Made by a program: the position numbers and the translations under genes
Shown here: positions 42,301 to 54,300 of the stretch, one piece after another
How the letters are laid out: the number at the start of each line of letters is the position of its first letter
Position numbering within the stretch: the first letter of the stretch is position 1
The notes under the pieces: generated by a model
Seen by the model: the letters and a program-made list of their open reading frames with translations, nothing else
Databases searched by the model: none
Told to the model about the DNA's origin: nothing
NCBI RefSeq assembly: GCF_001949145.1
Contig: NW_019091496.1
Location: 264,339-328,338 of the forward strand
DNA length: 64,000 bases
Source: Acanthaster planci
Taxonomy: Eukaryota; Echinodermata; Asteroidea; Valvatida; Acanthasteridae
Direction: 5' to 3'

Positions 42301-45300
42301 GCCACTGCAAAGCTTGTTGTAGCGCTGGTTGATCCCGTCCATCTGCGCCTGCAGGTTACGGGCCACAATGGGGTTGGAGGTCTGGCTAACATTGGCGACC
42401 CGCTCAGTCAGCTTCTGGATGTCCGGTTGGTGATGCTTCAGGTCCTGCTCCAGGATCTGAGGATGTAAAAAATCACCAATATCACAATGTCAATTATGAA
42501 TGTAAGTCACAACAGGGGCTCAAAATTCCACCATCCTGACCTTTAAACCCCAACATCCTGACCTGTCAAACTCACCTGCAGGTCCTGGATCTCCTTCATT
42601 GACTCCAGTCAATGGCTTTCATTTCTGACATCCTAACCTCTGACCCCCAACAACTCCAACCCCAAGACTCGCCTTCAATTTCTGCATCTTTTCAAGATGT
42701 GCTCCTGCCTAGCATTTGATCGCTTTCATTCCCACCATCCTAACCTCTCCAACCCCCAAATCCCAACTTGTCTCACCTCTTTCTAGATTGACAACACTCT
42801 ATCATGTAACTTTTACTCCCACCACTGTAGCTTCTGACCCCCACCATCACGGCTCGCCAGACTCACCTTGAGGTTCTGGATCTCCTCCAGGATGGGCTCC
42901 CGCTTGACAGTGACCTTGGCGCCCTCCATGCGCATCAGCTTGCGCTCCAGGTCGTCCAACCAGCTCTGAGTCATGTCCAGGCCTTCCTCTAGGCCATGCA
43001 TGTCCCGCAGGGCCGTGTGCAGGTCGTTGCTGCGGGTGGCCATGCAGACGTCCAGGTTGTTGTACTTGGTCACCACCTCGTCTGAAAGAGAAAAAAAAAC
43101 AGGAGCAGCGAATGTCATGTTAATTCTGTGGCAAGTTGGCGCAAGGTTCTTCACGCAAGACTTTGTGTACAATTTAGTGGAAGTGCTTGGTAAGCAGTAT
43201 GCTTAGCTCAGTGAAGCAATGCTTAGTGAAGAATGGGTCACCAGCCAGAACACTCTGTAATTCAAATGCTTATAGCTGGTCTTCCACTCAAGTTTTTTCA
43301 GCACAAAGACCCTGACTTTTTTAGAATATAACACTTTTAATAAGCACACTTTTTCATTGTGCAAATTCCCAAAACAAACATCAAGGAGGAAATTTATTAT
43401 TCTATTTCACAAAATCTAGGCTTTATGTGTCAGAAACAGCACAAAAAGACAAAATTTCCCAGTAAAATGGCACAGCATTTGTCAACTTACCTGTCAAGGT
43501 ATCCCTCAATTGGTTAGATACTCAATACGAGACAATTTCATTCGCATTTCTAAGAACGAGCGTATCTCAAGTTTACAATTTAATAATGCCACAATATCAG
43601 CATATTAGTTAAGACCATCACAAGATCAGACAAGGGAACCAGTCAACAAGCTTAGTCAACATGGGTCACCACAAAACTAGTTACAAGACCAGTCGCAAGT
43701 AGCAGGGTGAGCAATGGCAAAAGGATGCTTTTGTTGAGGTTCATTTGAATAGCTTGAGAATTGAATTCAGACTGGAGATCCTGCGTTGGCTATGTGATGG
43801 TCTTGAGGGGGTGTCGGCTACAAGAATTTGACAATACTGCACCAACTTTGCCTTGAAGATAGACACGGCCATTGGGGTTGGATACTCACTGACGGTCTTG
43901 TCGATGCTGGGCTTCAGGTCTGGCTGCTCCTCAGACAGCTCGTTGCCAGCCGCCTTTACTTTCTCAATGTCTTGAGGTGACGGGCCACGTCATCTTGGAC
44001 TCCCTATGGAGGTTGGCGAGAAGAGAGCCACTGTCAACAATACAACCCTTCTTTGAAACTCGCCATGTTCAAAACACGATTCCAAACTTTGCTCCATTGG
44101 AAATACCGACGCGGTGCACCGACTAAAGACATAGCCACAGCTCTGACAGCCCGTTTCAGATAAGGCCTAAGTTAACGGCATCATGCCCTTTGAACCCCTA
44201 GGACATCCTTTCCCTGGAGCAAAGGGAACCCTCCCAAGGTGGCGGCCTTTAGTATTCGTTTCCTCACCTTGATGCGGTCAATCTGTTGCTGCACCACCTC
44301 CTGGCTCTCGCCGAGAGGCTCTCTGGTGATCTCATCGATCTCCCAGGTCGTGTTGTCGATCCAGGTCAGTGCGGAGTCTACAGCAGTGCGGTATTTCTCA
44401 TGCAAGCCTAAACATGAGAAATGAGACAGGAGCTTGTATTGTAACGTCCTTCCAGGAGGGGCCATGCTTGAGTAAAATCAGGTGATTTCTGGGAGTTCGT
44501 AGGAACCCAACCTCACAAACCCAATCAAATCCTCATTATTTTACCTATTTAATGATCTTTTATAATTTGGCAAATTCACGAGCTGTGAATTGTCCGAGAG
44601 TTACTCATAATCATATTTTCCAACAGGACAACTTCCACTTTGGCTGTTTTCCAATACTCAACTTCGTCTCCGTCTCAGGCTTTGTTCCCAAAACCAATCC
44701 CCGATTGTGGGCCTGAAGCGTTTAAATTACATTGGATTACTGTAATTTCTGGCTCTCTTGCATCTTATTTGATGTTCTGTGGCACTATTAGACTGATTAC
44801 TGTGCTTAAAGCTTTAAAGTCAGTTAGTAAAAAAACAGTTGAAACCTGAGACGGAGCCGAAGTTGAGTATTGGAAAACGGCCCCATATTTTTTTGGGCTC
44901 CACTGAAATTTGTGTATTGCAATTTTCTTAACTCTCAACAATAAATAAGCTGGATGTTTCAAATTACGATTAATAACCAATGAGCCAGTTTGGTATTCCA
45001 GCAGCACATGCAAAAGATAATGTGAGCCGTAGGTTATTCAAGAACATCCATATATGTGTGAGGTCAGCCGTATCAGCGCGGCCTTATGCCAAGTCACACA
45101 CACTGAGTCTGCTCGAGCTGGCATGATGTCAGGTGCTTTAATCTTGAATTACGTTGCCTTTTTAAAATACCAAATTGGCTTACTGCAAATTCATGCCTGT
45201 TGTGGCCCAAAAAACCAAAAACAAAAACAACAACTCCAAAACCTCTTTGATCGCTTCGAAAAGAAAACATATCAAGAGATGGCATCCTACCGAGCAGGTA

Positions 45301-48300
45301 GAGGATGCGCTGGGTGTGGTCGTTGCACTTCAGCTTCAGCCGCTCGTAGCGCTCGTTGGCGTCCGACAGCTTGCTGCGGATGATGTTGGACTCGGGCTCC
45401 AGCCGGAAGCTGCGCAGGAACTGGTTGCTCATGACCGTCTCCCGGAACTGGGTCAGCTTGTGGCGGTAGTCCTAGGGAAGGAGACAAATATCGTTGCAAT
45501 TAATGAGGGGTAAGAGGGCATTACCAACTCTGGAGATAAGCTCAGATGCTGTCTTCAGTAAGGTAAGTCATCGCAACACGCATAAAGGATGTCATTGGCA
45601 TGAAGGGAGGCAACGAAATACACATCTAAACCTGACGGTGTAGTGCCACCAAATTTCTGAAGACAGAGCCAGTCTGTCGATACATCGTCCATGCTCAATA
45701 AGCTAGATGAGCTAATGAAAAATTTTCTATACATTTCGATCATAGTTACATATGTTTGACAAGAAAGACTGACATACAATGCTCACCAAATGTCCACATT
45801 TCCTGAAACAGGTAAGTCAATGATGTTAATTTTTTCTCATTGACATATGCTCAATCTACATGGGCTGACGTGTTTGACGGCATGTATTATATATATGACC
45901 ATTAAAACAAAACCCCATGCTCAATTCAATTCAAACTTTGCAAATGTACCAAAGATGAATGTCGTAAAAGGCATGTAAAGTTTCAAACCGATTGGTAATG
46001 GGGCAGCCACGATCTTGGGGGTAACATCTTTGAAAAACTCTTTAGGGTTAAACGACAACATTGTGGATACCTGATTCTCGTCCAAGAACTTCTGGCCCGA
46101 GATGTTCATGAAGCGCAGGTCGGCCGAGTGCGACACCACCTCCTCGTTGAAGGGCTGCAGCTTGGCCACCTGCTTGCGCAGGGCATCGCGGTCCCGGGCC
46201 ACATCCATCAGGTAGGCGTCCAGCGTGCGCTCGGCCGAGCGCAGCCAGGTCTCGAAGGACGAGAACTCCCGGTCGAACTTCTGCAGCTCGTTGTAGCCCG
46301 AGGTGACATGGTGGTTGCGTGTCTCCGAGCTGGTGTTCACTTGGTCATAGCGAACCTGCCAGTAGGAAATAGTCAATTTGAAAAACTCTGGCCGGACTGT
46401 TTCTCCACACATTACACGAGTACTTCAAAATTCTGGACATTTGAAAAAAAAATCACATTTCACCTTAAAGAGCAAATGTGTTCTTCACATTTCTTGGCAG
46501 TTTTCTTGCAATTAAGTTTGTGCGTACATTAAGTTCCATAAAACTAGGAGGCTCCTGAAATTCCTTTGTTCTAACAGAAGTTCGTTTTCCAGATTCATTT
46601 GTCTGATCTGTCTCTGCCCTTCTCTGATAACATGGTTGGTTTGAAGATTAAATACAAGGTTTTTGCATTTCCAGCCTATGCTCAAAATGAGAAACAATTT
46701 TGGGACTCCAGTCTGACTCGTGATCTCAAGTGCTCACCTTGAGGTCGCTGGAGTACTCCTTGAGCTTGCTGTTGTTGCTCTCGCTGAGCTTGTCCGGCTG
46801 AGTCTCCAGCAGGAACTGAGCATTGTGCACGGCCAGCATCACCGGCTCGTGACGGGCACGCACGTCGTCATACACAATCTGCATGGCACAATATCACACA
46901 AACTTACACTCAGAAGAAAAGTACAAACAAACTGATATTCTTGGCAAAGACTTGGGGCAAAGTAAAAGGTTGAACTCGTCTTCTGCACGGGCCATTTCAG
47001 AGGCCCATGCCAAAATGCCCAGGTGGGTGTCCCTTGACAGAGGCCGCTGGGACCATTTCTGCCTCACCTTCTGCTGGCGATGCTGCTCGGCCAGCTGGCG
47101 GAGCTCCTCGCTCATCGGCTGCTGGCTGCCCATCTGGTTCTCTATGTCGCTGACCCAGTCCACCAGCTTGCTGAGGGTGTTGATCTTCTCCTGGACTTCG
47201 CGCAGGAGGTTCAACTATCGGGGAAGAAGAATTCAGAAAATTTCAAATGAATTCATACAAGTGAAGGGATCTCAAAGGCCATCATCTGTAGCGTGCCAAC
47301 AGGTCAAACACTGGACAAGTGGACAGTGCCAGATTATTCAACAGAACTACGGTAGCATGCACTATTCCAAGGACCTACAATCAATAGGGCCTACGGAAGT
47401 GTACATGCTAAACAAAAATTTGAGTATTCTCTGAAGTCTTTCTTGCTCAGTGTCTAATTTGATACTGATACAAAGCAGTGTTGAAAGGTGATATAAAAAT
47501 ATTCACTTGAAATCCTGCATAAACATGTTGGGTTCAGAATGGTTAGGGTTGACCACCTGCCGAAGGTGTTAGCCCACTCCAGAGCTGTCCCAGGCACGGT
47601 ACTATTTTTGGATGAAGATACTGACTTTTCAAATGATGAGATACCACAAATGCAGACCATCATTAAGCTGGACTTCATCATTCTGATCCATCCATGGTGG
47701 TCATGGATTCAAGACAGGTGCAACATTTCTTAACACACATTATCGCCAAGACAGTGTCATGGAGCGATATTTGCTACAATGCCCGGTCCACGGGCAATGG
47801 CAACTTGAGGGCTCAACACACGCTCAATGTCTAGGAGCAGTTCAACCCTCTGTGTGTTTCTAAACTCCATGGCAACCAATCAAGTACGGGGACAAATACA
47901 GATGTCACCCAGCAGTACTTTTGATACAGAATAGACTAGAACATGTTCAAACCTCCTCTGAGTTACAACAAAGGAAATCCCTGCGTGTTTGCATGTCATC
48001 CAGGGTGAAGTGGTTTACCCTGAAACAAGTTAAGGTGTGCCAAGGATCCCCCACAAAAAAGGATGAGTTGCTAGCCAACCTTGTCCAGCATCTGTCTGGT
48101 CCAGTCCTGGGCCTTGTGGTTGGCCTTGTCAAAGTGGGAGCGCAAGTCGTAGATGCCGCGCTGCAGGACGTCCTGCTGCTCGGGTCCCAGCCGCTCCTTG
48201 TGCTGGCGCATGAAGCCCTCCGTGGTCAGCATGACGTCCTCCACCTGGGGCCGGCTGTCATTCATCTCGCGCTGGAGTGTCTGGAGAACACAAGGTGAGA

Positions 48301-51300
48301 GAGGAAAAGAAATCCTGAGAACCGATCCTGCTGCACTGAGCCCGAGAACTTAGGTACAACTGAAGGCCAGTTCCTACCTTAAGGTAATGAAAAAAAGCAA
48401 AGCGAACATTATGAAGCATTTGCATCAAAATTTGCTTGAGCTGGAAGTTGCACAACTTTTGTGAATTCTGCAGACGAACATACAATCCGACGTCACAGTT
48501 TCACCGTTCATGTATGAACCAGTCTGAACTGCACTAGTGTCCTGAGTTTCTTGTGACCGGACTTGCAGCTTGGCCACTTAAACACCTGTGACTGACTTGC
48601 TTTTTTTCCTCGAGTTTAACTTGCGGTCTGACTCATGGACGACTTGTGATGGACATGACCACAACGCTGCCATTTCGAGTTGTCATCTGGTAAGCAACAA
48701 GTTTTTGCTGTGAACTTCAAATGACTGTAACAGCAAAACCACACGTCAAACTCAACTGAAACTGCACAGATGTACTAACAATGAATCTCTTTATCTAGTC
48801 CCTAGTTTAGAGTTCATAAAGTTCAAATGTGTGAGAGCTGACTTGTTTGAGGGGCATAAGAATCCCCCTACCCCCGCTGTGAGATGGCCTAAAAAAGACC
48901 AGCTGTTCAGGGGTGAAACCAGAAGGAGCACTGCATCAGTCCCTACACTATCCACTCCGAGCAGGACCAAGAGGGGGGCGTTACGGTCGCATTACTACCA
49001 GCACCAACCTTCATCTTGTTGTACTGGTCCTCCAGCGTGCCGATGTCGTTGCTGAGTGGGCCCTGGCTGTCCAGCTGCTGTTCCACGCTGGTCACCCAGT
49101 CAAACTGGTCGTTCACGACGCGCACCCGGTCGGCGTAGAGCTTGGCCAGGTTGAGGTAAGCCTCCAGCTCTTCCTGCCGGAAGCCCAGTTTGTTACCCAG
49201 GTGGTTGTAGCGGTCGATGACACGGTTGACGGTGCGCTGGGTCTCCGATTGCTCTAAAGCATGATGAATAATACAAGTTTTTTGGAATAAAATTCTGGCA
49301 TTACCAAAATGACACCTTATGACTTCATCTAGTGCCTAAAAGGACTATGACATTGGAGTTGTGTTAAACAATATGCCTGAGTGCCCTTACGTCTTGCATA
49401 ATGTGAGTTGAATTCATGCTGGAGGTCTTGTGTTGGTATCATGGGGTCTTGTCATGGTCTTAAGGTGCCTCAACCACAACTTGAAAACAAGCCTTGGCTA
49501 TTTTTAAACAACAATGTGAGATTGATACTGACTCAAGGAGTACGCACCTTCTTCAAAGAAGCTCATGCGCTGTCGCTCAGGCTCCTCGGGCACGTAGCGC
49601 TGCAGGCGGGCAGAGCGCCCCTCGATCTGGTACCGACCCTCCTTTGGGGTGATGGCCAGGCTGGAGCGGCGGGGAGCCACAGTCAGTGGTAGCATGGCCT
49701 CGCGGGTCACCGTGTCCAGGGTGCGTCCCAGCTTGCGCACGTCCTCAATGTTGGGCCGGTAGGCGTTGTACTCTTTCTGGAGTGGCTGCAGGCGACAAGG
49801 AAGAGGGGGGAGCCGGTGAAATGTGCAGTTAAGATTTGGGGCTTGGGCTGCATCTCCTTAGAAGAGATACTTAGGCCAGTTTACGCATCAGATGAAGCGA
49901 ATTTGACAACGAGAACCGCTTGCAGTGAAGTTCACTGGAGTTCAAATGTGTTCAACTCTTGCAAACATCACTTATATGTAACATAAGGATTGCCTTAATA
50001 CAAATAGGTGGAGCCCTACATTGTTTCATGGAATGAAATCTACAGGGTCCATATATGTAGTGCATAAGCCTTTGGAGAGCTCAAAGTTTTGCACGTTTCT
50101 GGTGCAGCCATGTGCATATTGAGTACCAAAGTGTGACGTCATTTCCAACAAGGAAGTGCAGTGCCAACGAATGGAGTATGCATGTGTGTTGGTTCACGCA
50201 CTGGTAATGCCTTTTACACACATATTTGTGCGCGTGGCATAATCACTTCGCTACTCCGTGTCTGTTTTCCATAATTTTCACAATAATGTGTTTAGTAATA
50301 AAGTTCATCATAACCAAGACTGCACAAAGTCAATCTTCACAATCTACCCACCTCCAGCTGCTGCATCTGTACGTTGATGGTCTCCTTGTCGCGGGCGATG
50401 GGCTGCAGCTGGCTGACCTTGTCCTCCATGCCGCCCAGCCACACGTTGCTGTTCTTCACCTTGTCGTCGAAGGCCTTGTAGGCCTTGTTACGCTCCTCCC
50501 ACTGCTGCATTCTGGGATGAATACAGATCAGAAGACAAGGGTGACCACACACATAGATATGCAGCACCAATAGAGCAGATTGCTGCGATGCTAGGTGGCA
50601 AGCCCTTTTTAGGGGGGTGCAATTTCATGCTGCTCCTACGAACAAAGATATCGCTTACCAGAGTTCCCCCAACTCGACCGTGGGGAAATCGGCCCGGAGG
50701 CATGTCGCAATCAATGTGCTTCACTTAACATTTTATCTGTTGACTTGCTGTTGCTAAGCAAAGTGTGTCCGTGTTTAGGCAAACGTGTGGTTAGGAGCTT
50801 GAAGAGAGTTGATATGTCCCCTTTCTAACAAATGCCGCAGATGTGCTGAGCTGCTCAATCATACCACAAGGATTGTGCTATGACTGTCCTATATACTCTA
50901 CTGAGGACACCCCAGCTTGACATAAAAGCTTCATACTGCATGAAGGGGATGCCAAGTTAAGAACCCATTAGTGAGTTAATTTAAGTAAAATTAATTTACT
51001 ACATTTTGATTCTGCATGCAGCCTTACAATGCTGAGCCAATTTGGCCAATCTGGGCACCTCAAGGCCAAGCACTGTCATCTACCACTATGTTACCATGTA
51101 ACACTTTGTAACGGCACCTACATGAAAGTAGGACAACTCGATGTTTAACTGTACAGCCATGGGGTCCTGAAAAAAAATTGTTTTTGCAGCAACTCTAATG
51201 TGCCCTGAATTCTGTCTTCAAAACCAGATATAATGAATGTAATGGGTTGTGGCAAATCTACCCATCTCTGGCTCTGTGTAGAGCAAGCCCTCTGCATTGC

Positions 51301-54300
51301 CAGAATGTGGAGAGAGCGGGCAGAGGGATACCTACCTCCGGCCAAAGGCGTTCTCCAGGGAGCGCCAGTTCAGGCCCACGTTGTCCAGGATCTCGGCCAC
51401 GTAGCTGGTGTCGGCGTTCTTGGAGCCTCGCAGCAGCTCCTGGCCGATCTTCTGGATCTTCTCAAACTGGGGCCGGCGGTTGTCCACTTGGTGCTGGTAG
51501 TCCTGGGGTTTGAACATTCAACGTGAACGAAACGGGTCACAAGGTGCCAAAGGCACTTTTGAGTCGATGGCCTTCCAACTAATCTCACATACTGTGAATC
51601 AATAGGAACCTTAACGTTTTGCATCCACGTCTTGTCCATTTCAATCAGGATGTCCAACTATGTAACTCATCAAAACAAAAGGCTGCATTTGCTCTTCTAC
51701 AGCAAACACCAAAAAAAATAGTTAAAATCTGGCCTAAAGATAAATTTGGTCAGGATCCGCTTGCAAATGGTGGCTTCAGTCACAAGATGATGAATCTCAA
51801 GACAATCAAATTGATGAGATATGGTCACCTTTTGTGACCATTTCAAAACAAAAGATGCAAATCTTCCCTACAACAAAATGAAAATGGTTAATCCATATCT
51901 TTGGTTATATTTTTTATCCTCATGAATAAGATGGTGTGAAACAGCTACCCCTGGCAATATAAATGTGTGTTCCTCATTGGAGCAAACTGTTCCTGACCAA
52001 TCTAAACATAGTTGAAGTACTCAATGGGTGCACTTTGAAGAAGAACAGGCCCAAAATCGCTAGCTTTTACATTTCGTTCAGAAAAATCAAGATTTGCAAC
52101 TTATACACGACACTTTTCACATTTGGAAAACATGTCTGGTTTCAGGAGCTGTTCAGGGTGGGAACAGCCGGTCTTTCTCCGACAGACACAAGTAATTTTC
52201 TTGTCAGAACATTCTTTAGCTTCCCCCACTTTTGCGACGCTCCGTTACCTGCAGTCGGCCTCCCATGTCGGGCAGGTCCAGCCGCACCAGCTCCCGGGAC
52301 TCCAGCGTGTCGATGACGGGCAGCATCCAGTCCTCCAGGTCCCCGACCTCCTCCAGCAGCTGTACCAGCCGGTCCAGCAGGGAGGACAGGTTGTCCTTGC
52401 GGTCCCGGGCCCGCACGATCACCCGCTCAAAGCGCGAGTTGAGGTCGTCCAGCCGGGCCTGGATGTTGCGGGCCATCTTGGGGTCGCACTCCTTGATCAG
52501 CTCAGCCGAGGACTCGTTGGCTGAGGCCACGCTGGGCTTGTGGCTGTCGATGTCAGTTTGGAGGAGCTGAGAGTTGGGGCAAGAGAGATGGAAAAGTTGT
52601 GATAAACCAAAGGCATCATGCATGATTAGATTTACGGAGGCTATGCATCCAACAATATGGCAACTGGTATGTTGAACTGCATATGTCATTTATTTTTGTC
52701 TTCATCTGTTTATGCACAAGCACCAGTTAGAAGATGATTGTAAGTCATATACTGAACAAGCACTCCGACTAATGAAAAAAGTACAATTACCAAAAAACTA
52801 GTGTGTGTAAATCTCCTTAAACCCTTATTAATTATTTCTTTTGCAGATAAAAATCTCCAAGCAAAATCAGCAGAGAATAGAAATATACCTTATGTATATA
52901 TTTAACTTAAAGAAAAGCATGACAACTACATTACTCATTCATTACTCATTTGTTACTCATTCATTACTCATTTGTTACTCATTCGTTACTCATTCAAAAA
53001 GTTGGTCAGGCTTGGAATGCAACTGCTTTTGTATCTGTCAATTTAGTCAAATGATTTTAACATCTGAAGTTGCTGCTCATAGTTGGAGGGAGGTAAGTTT
53101 TCAAAGCTACTTTAACTCAGAAGAAATAACTTCACTTCACTTTACTTCCGGGGTTCCCCTACCTTGTGCTGTTGCAATTGCTCCATGACGGCGTTGCGCT
53201 TGACCATGATCTTGGTGGTGTCCAGCTTGTCAAAGGTGTTCTCCTTCTCCTCCAGCCAGATCAGCAGGCTGTGCAGGCTGTCCTGCAGGCTCAGGCACTG
53301 CATGCGTGTCATCTGCAGCGTGTTGCTGCGCTCAGCGATCTGCCGCTCCAGACGGCTGTAGCGCTCCTGCACGTCGCCTGCAAGGGGAAATTAGATGCAC
53401 AGGGATTCTCAGAGTGTGCGTGAAATGGGCATATATGGGCTGTGGCTATGGATTATCTCTGTAGCATGCCAGTGGCAAAATCAGTAGCCACGCACGACCG
53501 TAAAAGCGTTCTTGGCGACCTCCACTGTCATGAATCAAGCGGAATCCAACACCGCGTTTTGCGGTACTTGGGTTGGTTGGGTTTATCTTCCATGAAATCA
53601 GGACTTAAGAGCCAACCACCTCTTCATACATGCAAGATATAGTATCAAACTTTAACTGGCGTACAAAGAATACGCCAACACTTTTCACCAGGATATTTTA
53701 GGATGTGTGCCCACTGGCACAATAAATATATTAAGGGAGATTGGTTGAAGATGCTTTGCACAAAAGTCGGGAGCTTTTCAACTGGAGGCCTTGCTTGTGT
53801 CATTTGTCGATGAAGATCGGCATCTGCATTTAAAATTTGCCGGTACTTTTTATGAAGTAACAAAGCACTGTCTTCAGGGTTCCTTTTTTTCTTGTATCTC
53901 AGAGGAAATAAATGTTACCACTGAAAGTATGCAGTGCCTTTGATTCAGCATAAACAAGCCTTCTTGCTGTTCTGACAATGTGGAAAACAACTAATGTTAC
54001 ATCAAAGTTAACCACGTCCAAAACAAAGCAACCTTTTTCAACATCATAAATTTGCTCTCATTGTTTCCTTAAATAAACATTTCCAAAGATGGCAACACTA
54101 GGGTTACATATCAAGAGAGTCTCAACAAGTTCCTAAGACAACTTACTGATGGCTTGTTGGACGTCGTTCTTCACTTCGTCTTGGGCATCGGCGAGGTCCT
54201 TGCCAGCCTCTTTGGCTTGCTCGATGTCTCGGGAATGCCCAATCACTTCGTCGTTGAAAGTCTGTGAACATTTTCAGAGATTGCAAGATGGAAAGTAATG

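Larger units (their letters stand above)
38635..48280 (-). repeat. Super-repeat unit II (7 spectrin repeats, 837 residues, 13 exons)
   Basis: Same module order as unit I. Modules C and D each have an extra intron. Module A is shortened to 67 codons, module G ends at a GC donor, and module E is one base short, which breaks the frame. Confidence 0.88.
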
